The notes under the pieces are model-generated. The model was not told the origin of the DNA, made no database searches, and worked only from the letters and a program-made list of their open reading frames with translations. A program made the position numbers and the translations under genes. Of a DNA stretch of 64,000 bases, positions 52,173-60,721 are shown one piece after another (positions within the stretch are counted from its first letter, which is position 1; each line of letters begins with the position of its first letter). This stretch comes from Streptomyces pseudovenezuelae (GTDB taxonomy: Bacteria; Actinomycetota; Actinomycetes; Streptomycetales; Streptomycetaceae), in NCBI RefSeq assembly GCF_029892565.1, contig NZ_JARXVH010000001.1:682001-746000 (forward strand). The letters run 5' to 3'.

Positions 52173-53303
52173 TCAGCCGCCCAGCTCCTGGTGCCGGGCC
52201 GCGAGGCCGTTCGCACCCTTCTCCGTGAGCGAGCCGAACAGCCGCAGGCGCGAGATGCCACCGTCGGGATAGATGTCCACGCGTGCGTGGGTGGCGACGG
52301 CCGGGGTCGGCAGGACGAAGCGGTGGTTGGTGTCGGGCTGGAGGCGGGTGCGCGGGAGGAGCTCCGTCCACTCGCCGTCCTCGCCGTCCCGCACCGAGAC
52401 CGACGCCCAGCCCGCGCTGTTGCCCTTGAGGTACGCCGTGTCGATCTCGATCGCGCGGATCTGGGACTGGGCGACCAGGCGGTAGCGGATCCAGTCGTTG
52501 CCCTGGTCGCGGCGGCGCCGGGTCTCCCAGCCGTCGTCCATCTTGCGGGAGCGGCCGGGCTGGATGGTGTTGGTCGCCGGGGAGTAGAAGAGGTTCGACG
52601 CGTCCTCGGCCTGGCCGCCGTTCTCCAGGGCGACGACGTCGAACGTGCCCAGCACCTCAAGCCAGTTGGGGTCCGGCACGACCTCGCCGTACACGCGCAG
52701 GCGGGCGATGCCGCCGTCGGGGTGCTGGTTGACGCGGAGATGGGTGAAGCGCTGCTCGACCGATACGGAGAAACCATTCTCCGCGTGGCCGCCGACCGGC
52801 GTGCGCGGCACCAGCGTCGTCCACTTCACGTCGTCCGACAGCAGCTCCTGCGGCGACGGGGAGCCCGCCACGGACGCACCCTCGACCGACACGGCCTGGG
52901 GGTAGTTGCCGCGGAAGTGGGCCGTGTCGACGACGATCCCGCGAACGACGCCGGGGGCACCGAGGCGCACCAGCGCCCAGTCGTGGTCCTCGGCCGTCGG
53001 CCACGGGTGTTCGGCCGACGCGCCACGGCGCCGCCGCGTCTCCCAGCCGTCCATGATCTTGCCCTTGTGCCCGAAGTGCTCGGGGTCGAACTCGGCCCGC
53101 TCGGGCACCAGGAGGTTCTCGCGCTGGGCGAAGAACTCGTCGTTGGCGGCGATCACACCGGCGCCGAGCCGCCGGTCGGCGAGGTTGGCGTACTGGGTGA
53201 AGGGGAGGTCCGCGGTGCGGTGATCCGCGTACGGGTCGCCGCCTCCGTAGGGGTTCGCGTCGCCGGTGAAGTGAGTCGAGGAAGACTGGCTCTGCGCCGT
53301 CAC
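52173..53303 (-). CDS. alc: allantoicase (376 aa)
   Basis: Hydrolyses allantoate to ureidoglycolate and urea in purine breakdown. Two tandem allantoicase repeats (about residues 25-190 and 200-370) each contain a MDGWETRRRR segment: KIMDGWETRRRRG and KMDDGWETRRRRD. HDWALVRLGAPGVVRGI and DWIRYRLVAQSQIRAIE repeat likewise, as do DTAHFRGNYP and DTAYLKGNSA. The start is the GTG at 53303, with AAAGGA upstream; an ATG at 53324 is an alternative. It is downstream of allB, 48 bp away, in the same operon. Confidence 0.93.
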   Translation of the reverse strand: MTAQSQSSSTHFTGDANPYGGGDPYADHRTADLPFTQYANLADRRLGAGVIAANDEFFAQRENLLVPERAEFDPEHFGHKGKIMDGWETRRRRGASAEHPWPTAEDHDWALVRLGAPGVVRGIVVDTAHFRGNYPQAVSVEGASVAGSPSPQELLSDDVKWTTLVPRTPVGGHAENGFSVSVEQRFTHLRVNQHPDGGIARLRVYGEVVPDPNWLEVLGTFDVVALENGGQAEDASNLFYSPATNTIQPGRSRKMDDGWETRRRRDQGNDWIRYRLVAQSQIRAIEIDTAYLKGNSAGWASVSVRDGEDGEWTELLPRTRLQPDTNHRFVLPTPAVATHARVDIYPDGGISRLRLFGSLTEKGANGLAARHQELGG

Positions 53304-53350
53304 GGTGATCTGGTGTCCTTTCATGGGTCGGCCGCTGCGGGTGCGGTGAA

Positions 53351-54688
53351 TCAGGGGGTACGGGTCAGCAGTTGTCCCTTCGGGTCGGTGAACTCGCCGT
53401 CCGCGACGATGCGTCGGCCGCGCAGCCAGGTGGACTTCACGACGCCGTGCAGGGTCTTGCCCGCGTACGCCGTGACGCGGTTGCGGTGCTGGAGGGCGGC
53501 CGGGTCCACGGTGAACGTCTCGTCGGGCGCGAGGACCGCGAAGTCGGCGTCGCGGCCCGCCTCGATGGCGCCCTTGTGGTCAAGTCCCACCAGCCCGGCC
53601 GTCCTCGACGACATCCAGCGGACCACGTCCTCCAGGCCGTGGCCGCGCTTCCGGGCCTCCGTCCACACCGCCGCAAGGCTCAGCTGGAGGCCGGAGATGC
53701 CGCCCCAGGCGGTCGCGAAGTCGTCGGTCTTCAGGTCGGCCGTGGACGGCGAGTGGTCGGTGACCACGCAGTCGATCGTGCCGTCGGCCAGCGCCTGCCA
53801 CAGCAGGTCCTGGTTGGCCGATTCGCGGATGGGCGGGCAGCACTTGAACTCGCTCGCCCCGTCCGGGACTTCCTCGGCGGTGAGGGTGAGGTAGTGCGGG
53901 CAGGTCTCGACGGTGACGCGGACGCCGTCCGCCTTGGCAGCGGCGATCAGGGGCAGCGCGTCGGACGAGGACAGGTGCAGCACGTGCACGCGCGCGTCCA
54001 GGCGCCTTGCCTGGGCGATGAGTTGGGCGATCGCCGTGTCCTCCGCGTCCCGTGGCCGCGACGCGAGGAAGTCGGCGTACTTCGGACCGCCCTGCTGCGG
54101 AGCCGCCTCCAGGTGGTGCGGGTCCTCGGCGTGCACGATGAGCAGGCCGCCGAAGGAGGCGATCTCGGCCAGGGACAGGGCGAGTCGCTCCTGGTCCAGA
54201 TGCGGGAACTCGTCCACGCCGGACGGCGACAGGAACGCCTTGAAGCCGAAGACACCGGCCTCGTGCAGCGGGCGCAGGTCCTTGACGTTGTCGGGCAGGG
54301 CGCCGCCCCAGAAGCCGACGTCGATGTGGGCCTTGGCGGCGGCGACCGCCTGCTTCGTACGGAGGTTGCCGACCGTCGTGGTCGGCGGGAGGGAGTTGAG
54401 CGGCATGTCGACGAGGGTGGTGATGCCGCCGGCCGCCGCCGCGCGCGTGGCGGTCCAGAAGCCCTCCCACTCGGTGCGGCCGGGGTCGTTGACGTGCACG
54501 TGCGTGTCGACCAGGCCGGGTAGCAGGACGTCGTCGCCGAGGTCCTCCAGCCGGGCCCCGGACGGCACTTCGGCCTCGTACGGAAGTACGGCCGTGATCG
54601 TGCCGGCGGCGACCGCGACCGAGGCGGCGCGTGTCCCCTCGGGCGTGATGACGCGCGTCGAGCGCAGCACCAGTTCTACGTCGGACAC
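53351..54688 (-). CDS. allB: allantoinase (445 aa)
   Basis: Zinc amidohydrolase converting allantoin to allantoate. Metal motifs: [15 protein letters not shown], the Lys to be carboxylated in [38 protein letters not shown] and [10 protein letters not shown]. The [11 protein letters not shown] and SPSGVDEFP signatures separate it from dihydropyrimidinase. The GTG at 54688 follows GAGGGG. It is the first gene of the leftward allB-alc operon, divergent from the repressor gene, with two tandem operator-like 15-mers in front. Confidence 0.95.
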   Translation of the reverse strand: MSDVELVLRSTRVITPEGTRAASVAVAAGTITAVLPYEAEVPSGARLEDLGDDVLLPGLVDTHVHVNDPGRTEWEGFWTATRAAAAGGITTLVDMPLNSLPPTTTVGNLRTKQAVAAAKAHIDVGFWGGALPDNVKDLRPLHEAGVFGFKAFLSPSGVDEFPHLDQERLALSLAEIASFGGLLIVHAEDPHHLEAAPQQGGPKYADFLASRPRDAEDTAIAQLIAQARRLDARVHVLHLSSSDALPLIAAAKADGVRVTVETCPHYLTLTAEEVPDGASEFKCCPPIRESANQDLLWQALADGTIDCVVTDHSPSTADLKTDDFATAWGGISGLQLSLAAVWTEARKRGHGLEDVVRWMSSRTAGLVGLDHKGAIEAGRDADFAVLAPDETFTVDPAALQHRNRVTAYAGKTLHGVVKSTWLRGRRIVADGEFTDPKGQLLTRTP

Positions 54689-54722
54689 CCGGACCCCTCT
54701 CTGCCGCCGTCTCTTCCGTTAC

Positions 54723-54774
54723 TTCCGGGAAACGGGATTTACTTCCACGTAACGGAATTCAACGTTCTGTTGAA
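54723..54774. promoter_or_regulatory. operator pair A (allB side) plus an adjacent palindrome
   Basis: TTCCGGGAAACGGGA (54723-54737) and TTCCACGTAACGGAA (54743-54757) are tandem 15-mers 20 bp apart, both of the TTCC-N7-GGAA type. TTCAAC-N5-GTTGAA, a perfect inverted repeat, follows at 54758-54774. They lie 35-86 bp upstream of the allB start and probably bind the divergent IclR-type protein. Confidence 0.6.
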
Positions 54775-54850
54775 GAAGTCTTCACTCCCGCTCCCGCGCC
54801 GTCAAGGGCACACTTCCCCTTGGCGGTCACCACGCCCACACTCTGGACGT

Positions 54851-54886
54851 TTCCACAAAGCGGAATTAGACTTCCGGCAAGCAGAA
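54851..54886. promoter_or_regulatory. operator pair B (repressor side)
   Basis: TTCCACAAAGCGGAA (54851-54865) and TTCCGGCAAGCAGAA (54872-54886) are two more copies of the same 15-mer, 21 bp apart, 81-116 bp upstream of the IclR-family start. The arrangement suggests autoregulation by a protein binding cooperatively on one face of the DNA. Confidence 0.6.
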
Positions 54887-54966
54887 CGTAGCTACGCACA
54901 ACCAGGGAGTCAACCGACTGACGGGTAGGCTTCAGCCCTTCCTGTCAGTCCCGAAAGGAACGCGCC

Positions 54967-55761
54967 GTGCCGTCGTCCAGCGCCAGCACCACCGACTCCG
55001 CCAAGTCCACGACCGGCGGGGTCCAGTCACTTGAGCGCGCCTTCGATCTGCTGGAACGGATGGCCGACGCGGGCGGCGAGGTCGGACTGAGCGAGCTCTC
55101 CGCGAGCAGCGGGCTGCCGCTGCCCACCATCCACCGTCTCATGCGGACGCTCGTGGCCTGCGGTTACGTCCGCCAGCAGGCCAACCGCCGGTACGCGCTC
55201 GGCCCGCGCCTGATCCGCCTCGGCGAGTCCGCCTCCCGGCTGCTCGGCACCTGGGCCCGCCCGTATCTGGCCCGGCTGGTCGAGGAGACCGGCGAGACGG
55301 CGAACATGGCGCTGCTGGACGGGGACGAGATCGTCTACGTCGCCCAGGTGCCGTCCAAGCACTCGATGCGCATGTTCACCGAGGTCGGCCGGCGCGTCCT
55401 GCCGCACTCCACGGGCGTCGGCAAGGCCCTGCTCGCCAACGTCCCCGACGACGAGGTGCGCGCCCTTCTCTCCCGTACGGGCATGCCCGCCGCGACGGAG
55501 AAGACGATCACCACGGCAGACGGTTTCCTGGCCGCCCTCGCGGAGGTGCGCGGCCTCGGCTACGCGGTCGACGACAACGAGCAGGAGGTCGGCGTCCGCT
55601 GCCTCGCGGTCTCCGTGCCCAACTCCCCCACCGCCGCCGCCATTTCGATCTCGGGCCCGGCAGGCCGGGTCACCGAGGCGGCGACGGACAAGATCGTGCC
55701 GGTGCTCCAGCAGGTGGCCGCAGAGTTGTCGCAGGCGCTGGCCAGCCAGGCCCAGGCGTGA
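54967..55761 (+). CDS. allR: IclR-family regulator of allantoin catabolism, AllR-type (264 aa)
   Basis: Winged-helix IclR repressor. The HTH is residues 20-80 (SLERAFDLLERMADAGGEVG, LSELSASSGLPLPTIHRLM, then ALGPRLIRLG). The effector domain follows with MALLDGDEIVYVAQVPSKHSM, LPHSTGVGKALLANV and a C-terminal AVSVPNSPTAAAISISGPAGR. The GTG at 54967 has AAAGGA eight bases upstream. Divergence from allB and four matching operators in the intergenic region indicate it represses allB-alc and itself; allantoate or glyoxylate are the effectors expected from AllR homologues. Confidence 0.9.
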   Translation: MPSSSASTTDSAKSTTGGVQSLERAFDLLERMADAGGEVGLSELSASSGLPLPTIHRLMRTLVACGYVRQQANRRYALGPRLIRLGESASRLLGTWARPYLARLVEETGETANMALLDGDEIVYVAQVPSKHSMRMFTEVGRRVLPHSTGVGKALLANVPDDEVRALLSRTGMPAATEKTITTADGFLAALAEVRGLGYAVDDNEQEVGVRCLAVSVPNSPTAAAISISGPAGRVTEAATDKIVPVLQQVAAELSQALASQAQA

Positions 55762-56453
55762 CCAAACCGGCGTACTGGCCGGTCAGGTACACCGACCGGC
55801 ACGGCGCGCAGGACGTCGTCTTCGAGTCGGACGGCCGGGAAGTGATCCGTGCGACGATCCGGGGCGTCCTCTTCGAGGGGGACACGATGGACGACCTGGG
55901 CGCGCTGAGCGGCGAGCCGCCCGAGCAGGCGTTCTCGTTCTTCGACGGGGCGCTGTGCTCCTGCCTCCTGGAGTGGGAGGTGCCCATACCGGTCGAGGTC
56001 AGAGGCAGCGGTGTACGCCCGGCGGTGCTGCACTGCGCGCTGCGGCTCGGGGCGCCGGCCGGACCGAGGAAGGGCCTGGACGCCGAGACGTTGACCACGC
56101 TCCTGCGCCTCGACGGGCGCGAGTACCGCAACGCGGACGACCAGGACGACTTCGAGGACGCCCTGCACGAGGTCCAGCGTCAACTGCCGCGAGCTGCGCG
56201 GCTCAAGGCGTGCGTCTCGTGCGCCTGGTCCGACTACCACCCCGTCGGCCACGGCCTGATGGGCGGGCTCGCCTGCTTCCGTGACGTCAAGGAACTCTAC
56301 CGGCAGGTCGACGGCAAGCACGGCCCGCACGGCATCTTCGCGGTCTGGCCGTCGCGCACCGAGTTCGTCCAGGAGACCTGGCTCTGCGGGGAGTTCGAGC
56401 ATCGGGTCGCGGACCGGGGCTACCGCGGCCCGTTCCCGTACCGAAGGCTCTGA
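55758..56453 (+). CDS. conserved protein of unknown function coupled to the IclR regulator (231 aa)
   Basis: The GTG start at 55758 overlaps the regulator stop by GTGA. It begins MTKPAYWPVRYTDRHGAQDV and is acidic, beta-rich at the N-terminus, with three cysteines in ALCSCLLEWEV and CVSCAWSDYHPVGHG that could bind a metal. There is no signal peptide or membrane segment. It may belong to an actinobacterial DUF (DUF6304 from memory, unsure). Tight coupling suggests it works with, or is simply co-expressed with, the repressor. Confidence 0.7.
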   Translation: MTKPAYWPVRYTDRHGAQDVVFESDGREVIRATIRGVLFEGDTMDDLGALSGEPPEQAFSFFDGALCSCLLEWEVPIPVEVRGSGVRPAVLHCALRLGAPAGPRKGLDAETLTTLLRLDGREYRNADDQDDFEDALHEVQRQLPRAARLKACVSCAWSDYHPVGHGLMGGLACFRDVKELYRQVDGKHGPHGIFAVWPSRTEFVQETWLCGEFEHRVADRGYRGPFPYRRL

Positions 56454-56473
56454 CCGCACCCTCTGGTGACGTT

Positions 56474-56794
56474 CTAGCCCCGCCCGCGGGGCGGCGGCCC
56501 GAACAGCTCCACCGCGTCGCGTACGTCCGACAGTCCCCGTGCCAGCGCGCTCACCGACCCGATCGCGCCGGCGATGAGCAGCAGGGAGCGGCGTAAGCGC
56601 GGGATCTCGGGGACGCCGTCGATCGTCATCGCGGCGAGGGCCGCGAGTTCGTCCTCCGCGATGCCACGGTCGGGGAACTCCGCCGGATGCGTGGCGAGTT
56701 GGCGGCGCAGCCGGGACACGGCGGTCCGCAGTCCCGCCACTCTAGGGTCCTCACCGCTGCCGGTCACTGGTCTCTGCCCCAAGCTCCGCAACAC
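56474..56794 (-). CDS. small helical protein resembling DUF5955 (106 aa)
   Basis: A short mostly helical protein with GLRTAVSRLRRQLATHPAEFPD, DELAALAAMTIDGVPEIPRL and LLLIAGAIGSVSALARGL segments, matching my memory of the DUF5955 family. The GTG at 56794 has GGGGGGAG a few bases upstream; a GTG at 56767 is an alternative. It is convergent with the gene at 55758-56453 (20 bp). Function unknown. Confidence 0.65.
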   Translation of the reverse strand: MLRSLGQRPVTGSGEDPRVAGLRTAVSRLRRQLATHPAEFPDRGIAEDELAALAAMTIDGVPEIPRLRRSLLLIAGAIGSVSALARGLSDVRDAVELFGPPPRGRG

Positions 56795-56983
56795 AGCTCT
56801 CCCCCCGCGCACGCCGTCGTGCGCCTCTACGTCGTGATCCCGCCGAGCGCCCCCGCGGCGATGGTCGGGCGCCGGGAGACGCGGGTCAGTAAACGCCAAC
56901 CGATGCCGGGCGCGCCACTGCGTGGACCGAAATTCAACCCTTGGAAACCGGGCACTCGCGCGGGCGTCAGGTATGCAGGACGC

Positions 56984-57583
56984 ATGACGGAGAAAGAAGA
57001 CGGCGTGATCGGACTCCTGCTCGCCGCGGGCGGCGGCCGGCGGCTCGGCGGCCGGCCCAAGGCGCTGCTCGGACACCGGGGCCGGCCGCTCGTCGAACAC
57101 GCGGTCGGCGTGCTGCGCGCCGCCGGCTGCGCGCGCGTGCACGTGGTGCTGGGCGCGGGGGCGGCGGACGTACGCGCGCGTGCCGATCTGACGGGCTGTG
57201 TCCTGGTGGAGAACCCGGACTGGGCCGAGGGCATGGGCGGCTCGCTGCGGGCGGGGCTCGACTCGCTCGCCGGGACGGGCGCTTCGGCCGCGCTGGTCTC
57301 GCTCGTCGACCAGCCCGGGATCGGCCCGGCGGCGGTCGCCCGCGTGCTCGCGGCCCACCGGGACCGTACGTCGCTGGTCTCGGCGGCGTACGCCGGTGTG
57401 CGCGGCCATCCCGTGCTGTTCGGGGCCGCCCACTGGGCCGCTATCGCGGCGAGCGCGACCGGTGACCGGGGTGCGCGCGCCTACCTCAAGGCGCACGAGG
57501 AGGCGATCACGCTCGTCGAGTGCGGCGACGTGGCCGAGCCGTACGACATCGACACGGAGGCCGACCTGGTCCACCTCGAGTGA
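56984..57583 (+). CDS. MobA/MocA-like nucleotidyltransferase (199 aa)
   Basis: NTP_transferase_3 family. GLLLAAGGGRRLGGRPKALLGHRG is the nucleotide-binding N-terminus, seen in segments (LLAAGGGRRLGG, PKALL), then WAEGMGGSLRAGL, LVSLVDQPGIG (metal Asp) and GVRGHPVLFGAAHW. This pattern fits molybdenum cofactor cytidylyl- or guanylyltransferases, which mature xanthine dehydrogenase, and that would link it to purine catabolism upstream of allantoin. No molybdo-enzyme gene is in the window, so the link is inferred. Its last six codons are duplicated in tandem. Confidence 0.82.
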   Translation: MTEKEDGVIGLLLAAGGGRRLGGRPKALLGHRGRPLVEHAVGVLRAAGCARVHVVLGAGAADVRARADLTGCVLVENPDWAEGMGGSLRAGLDSLAGTGASAALVSLVDQPGIGPAAVARVLAAHRDRTSLVSAAYAGVRGHPVLFGAAHWAAIAASATGDRGARAYLKAHEEAITLVECGDVAEPYDIDTEADLVHLE

Positions 57584-57603
57584 GCGGTCCACCTTGAGTG
57601 AAG
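57568..57603. repeat. 18-bp tandem duplication spanning the stop codon
   Basis: GGTCCACCTCGAGTGAGC (57568-57585) is followed directly by GGTCCACCTTGAGTGAAG (57586-57603), 16 of 18 bases identical. Each copy contains VHLE and a TGA in the same frame, so the gene ends with a backup stop. Confidence 0.7.
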
Positions 57604-57667
57604 GCTGTGGCACTGAGCGCCACGTTCCCTCGACCCGAAGAATCTCGATATCAACAAACCATTGAAG

Positions 57668-57703
57668 TTCCACGATGAGGAAACTAGTATCCACTGTTCA
57701 GAA
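57668..57703. promoter_or_regulatory. operator pair C upstream of malate synthase
   Basis: TTCCACGATGAGGAA (57668-57682) and ATCCACTGTTCAGAA (57689-57703) match the allB/allR 15-mer and lie 21 bp apart, 86-121 bp upstream of the aceB ATG. The first copy is good, the second weaker. They suggest that the same IclR-type repressor controls malate synthase. Confidence 0.5.
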
Positions 57704-57788
57704 GCGCCCGCCCGCTCCACGGGTGCTCATCGCCCTACCCGGGTCTCCTGTCACCCGGTGCCACGCACGCTGAAGGAAGTGACAGCTC

Positions 57789-59411
57789 ATGTCCGCACCA
57801 GCGCCGTCCCCGCTGGCCATCGTCGACGCCGAGCCCCTGCCCCGGCAGGAGGAGGTCCTCACCGACGCGGCCCTCGCCTTCGTGGCCGAGCTGCACCGGC
57901 GGTTCTCACCGCGCCGCGCGGAACTCCTCGCCCGTCGTGCGGAGCGCCGCGCCGAGATCGCCCGCACCTCCACGCTCGACTTCCTCCCGGAGACCGCCGC
58001 GATCCGCGCGGACGACTCCTGGAAGGTGGCCCCCTCCCCCGCGGCCCTGAACGACCGCCGGGTCGAGATCACCGGCCCAACCGACCGCAAGATGACCATC
58101 AACGCCCTCAACTCGGGCGCCAAGGTCTGGCTCGCTGACTTCGAGGACGCCTCGGCGCCGACCTGGGAGAACGTGATCCTGGGCCAGGTCAACCTGATCG
58201 ACGCCTACACGCGGACCATCGACTTCACGGACGCCAACTCCGGTAAGTCGTACGCCTTGAAGGACGAGGCCGAGCTGGCCACCGTCGTGATGCGCCCGCG
58301 CGGCTGGCACCTCAACGAGCGGCACCTCCAGGTGGACGGCGAGCAAGTGCCGGGCGCCTTCGTCGACTTCGGCCTGTACTTCTTCCACAACGCCCAGCGC
58401 CTGCTCGACCTCGGCAAGGGCCCGTACTTCTATCTCCCCAAGACCGAGTCGCACCTCGAAGCGCGCCTGTGGAACGACGTGTTCGTCTTCGCGCAGGACT
58501 ACGTCGGCGTCCCGCAGGGCACGGTCCGCGCCACCGTGCTGATCGAGACGATCACGGCGGCGTACGAGATGGAGGAGATCCTCTACGAACTCCGCGACCA
58601 CGCCTCGGGGTTGAACGCGGGCCGCTGGGACTACCTGTTCTCCATCGTGAAGAACTTCCGTGACGGCGGCACCAAGTTCGTCCTCCCGGACCGCAACGCG
58701 GTGACGATGACCGCCCCGTTCATGCGGGCGTACACCGAACTCCTCGTCCGCACCTGCCACAAGCGCGGTGCGCACGCGATCGGCGGTATGGCGGCCTTCA
58801 TCCCGTCCCGCCGGGACGCCGAGGTCAACAAGGTCGCCTTCGAGAAGGTCCGCGCCGACAAGGACCGTGAGGCGAACGACGGTTTCGACGGCTCCTGGGT
58901 CGCCCACCCCGACCTGGTGCCGATCGCCATGGAGTCCTTCGACCAGGTCCTCGGCGACCGGCCCAACCAGAAGGACCGCCTGCGCGAGGACGTCCACGTC
59001 GAGGCCGCCGACCTGATCGCGATCGACTCGCTGAAGGCGAAGCCGACGTATCCCGGTCTCGTCAACGCCGTGCAGGTCGGCATCCGTTACATCGAGGCCT
59101 GGCTGCGCGGACTCGGCGCGGTGGCCATCTTCAACCTCATGGAGGACGCGGCCACCGCGGAGATCTCCCGCTCGCAGATCTGGCAGTGGATCAACGCGGG
59201 CGTCGAGTTCGAGAACGGCGAACTCGCCACCCCGGAACTGGCCCGCAAGGTCGCCGCCGAGGAACTCTCCGACATCCGCGCGGAGATCGGCGAGGAGGCC
59301 TTCGCGTCCGGCCACTGGCAGCAGGCCCACGACCTGCTGCTCCAGGTGTCCCTGGACGCCGACTACGCGGACTTCCTGACGCTGCCGGCGTACGAGCAGC
59401 TCAGGGGCTGA
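57789..59411 (+). CDS. aceB: malate synthase A (540 aa)
   Basis: Condenses glyoxylate with acetyl-CoA to malate. Recognised by [85 protein letters not shown] and SHWQ-type C-terminal segments, at the standard length of isoform A (AceB). A GAAGGAAG site precedes the ATG by about 9 bases. No isocitrate lyase gene is nearby, so its glyoxylate here probably comes from allantoin. Operator-like 15-mers upstream and a strong hairpin 33 bp after the stop frame it as a single-gene unit. Confidence 0.96.
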   Translation: MSAPAPSPLAIVDAEPLPRQEEVLTDAALAFVAELHRRFSPRRAELLARRAERRAEIARTSTLDFLPETAAIRADDSWKVAPSPAALNDRRVEITGPTDRKMTINALNSGAKVWLADFEDASAPTWENVILGQVNLIDAYTRTIDFTDANSGKSYALKDEAELATVVMRPRGWHLNERHLQVDGEQVPGAFVDFGLYFFHNAQRLLDLGKGPYFYLPKTESHLEARLWNDVFVFAQDYVGVPQGTVRATVLIETITAAYEMEEILYELRDHASGLNAGRWDYLFSIVKNFRDGGTKFVLPDRNAVTMTAPFMRAYTELLVRTCHKRGAHAIGGMAAFIPSRRDAEVNKVAFEKVRADKDREANDGFDGSWVAHPDLVPIAMESFDQVLGDRPNQKDRLREDVHVEAADLIAIDSLKAKPTYPGLVNAVQVGIRYIEAWLRGLGAVAIFNLMEDAATAEISRSQIWQWINAGVEFENGELATPELARKVAAEELSDIRAEIGEEAFASGHWQQAHDLLLQVSLDADYADFLTLPAYEQLRG

Positions 59412-59426
59412 CCCGTCACCGACCCG

Positions 59427-59705
59427 TCAGGAAGCAGGCTTGTCCGAGTGGCCCAGGGACCTTCCCGGGGCCACTCGGTCGCGTACGACCTGCTTGACCG
59501 CCGTCGGCTCGGGGAAGCCCTGGTCGCGGCGGTCCCAGACCACCTCGTCGTCGACGCGGACGATGAACACCCCGCCCTTGCCGGGCTTGAGGGCGAGTTC
59601 GGACAGTTCCGTCTCGAAGGTGGTCAGGAGTTCCTGGGCCAGCCAGGCCGCGCGGGGCAGCCAGCGGCACTGGGTGCAGTACTCGATCTCGACACGGCCA
59701 CTCAT
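59427..59705 (-). CDS. Rdx/SelW-like thioredoxin-fold protein with CxxC (92 aa)
   Basis: Small selenoprotein W/T/H-family relative. EIEYCTQCRWLPRAAWLAQE carries the CxxC redox motif where selenoproteins have CxxU, and GVFIVRVDDEVVWDRRDQGFPEP is the conserved second half. It overlaps the kinase gene start side: its ATG at 59705 lies inside the last codons of the HipA-like gene (4-bp overlap). Its C-terminal dozen codons coincide with the aceB terminator hairpin. A redox partner for an unknown target is likely. Confidence 0.82.
   Translation of the reverse strand: MSGRVEIEYCTQCRWLPRAAWLAQELLTTFETELSELALKPGKGGVFIVRVDDEVVWDRRDQGFPEPTAVKQVVRDRVAPGRSLGHSDKPAS
59444..59478. terminator. strong hairpin after aceB, overlapping the Rdx gene
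   Basis: CCGAGTGGCCC (59444-59454) pairs with GGGCCACTCGG (59468-59478), and GGGA/TCCC extends the stem inside (59456-59459, 59463-59466) with only one mismatched pair between. It lies 33 bp after the aceB stop and within the last codons of the convergent Rdx-like gene, so terminator and coding sequence share DNA. Confidence 0.75.
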
Positions 59706-60607
59706 CCGAGGTGCACCGACCAATCCTGTTCCGCGGCGGGCTTGCCGTGCAGGTCGGGGACCTGCTTCAGCCATTTCGGCCGGCCCTGTCGGGTCTGCGC
59801 CGCGCGGAGGGCCTCCTCGGCGGCGAGTTCCTCCCGGGTGGGGAAGTCGGTGGGCAGCCACGCGGCGGACGCCCGCACGCGCGCGTGGAGGTAGCCGACG
59901 TACGCGTCGCGCATCTCGTCGGGCGTGCCGAACTCCGTCAGCCAGGCGTCCGGGACCTCGGCGACGACCGCGCGCAGCAGGTCCTCGGTGACCTTGGGCG
60001 CCAGTTCGGCGTCGGCGGCGCGCACGTCGGGGGCGTAGTGGCCGAGGGCGTGGTTGTGGAAGTCGTAGGCCTTGGCGGGGTCGGAGGCGTCCCAGCGGTG
60101 GTGGAAGACGAGGGCCGCGCCGTGGTCGATCAGCCACAGACGCGCGGGCACGGTGCCCAGCGTCGGCCAGACCATCAGGTTGGAGCTGTGGACCGTGCGG
60201 TCGACGTTGACGGTCAGGGCGTCCAGCCAGACGATCCGGCCCGCCTCCAGGGGGTCGACGCGGAAGTACTGGGCGAGGTCGGGGGTGAGGTCCTTCGCGC
60301 CCGGCAGGTAGTCCATGCCGAGGTTGACGCCCGCGCTCGCGGCATGCAGGTCGCGCACCTCCTGGTGCGGCTCACCGTCGGCGATCACCGGGTCGAAGTG
60401 GACCAGGACGAGTTCCGGGAACCGCAGCCCGAGGGCGCGTGCCAGTTCGCCGACGATGACCTCGGCGACCAGCGCCTTGCGGCCCTGCGCGGAGCCGGTG
60501 AACTTCACGACGTAGGTGCCCAGGTCGTCGGCCTCGACGACTCCGGGTACGGAGCCGCCGGAGCGCAGAGGGGCGACGTAGCGGGTCGCGGTGACCTCTC
60601 GCAGCAT
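59702..60607 (-). CDS. HipA-fold kinase (301 aa)
   Basis: HipA-like Ser/Thr or small-molecule kinase domain without a HipB partner. TYVVKFTGSAQGRKALVAEV contains the ATP Lys. The catalytic loop is WLDALTVNVDRTVHSSNLMVW, giving Asp-Arg and Asn, followed by LWLIDHGAALVFHH with the metal Asp. The ATG at 60607 follows TGAGGAA. The downstream Rdx-like gene is coupled by a 4-bp overlap. Toxin function is not implied, since no antitoxin or HTH gene is adjacent. Substrate unknown. Confidence 0.82.
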   Translation of the reverse strand: MLREVTATRYVAPLRSGGSVPGVVEADDLGTYVVKFTGSAQGRKALVAEVIVGELARALGLRFPELVLVHFDPVIADGEPHQEVRDLHAASAGVNLGMDYLPGAKDLTPDLAQYFRVDPLEAGRIVWLDALTVNVDRTVHSSNLMVWPTLGTVPARLWLIDHGAALVFHHRWDASDPAKAYDFHNHALGHYAPDVRAADAELAPKVTEDLLRAVVAEVPDAWLTEFGTPDEMRDAYVGYLHARVRASAAWLPTDFPTREELAAEEALRAAQTRQGRPKWLKQVPDLHGKPAAEQDWSVHLG

Positions 60608-60721
60608 TTCCTCAGGTCACCCCCCTCTTCTCCGCCTGCTTCCGGCTTGCGGTATGAAGTGACCATAGTAACCGAGGGTGATCGTCGGTGAGGCGGCGGT
60701 CAGTCGGCCTCCGTCGTCCCG

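Noticed and set aside
59702..60607. HipBA-type toxin-antitoxin system
   Set aside because: There is no HipB or other DNA-binding partner next to the kinase; the neighbour is a redox protein.
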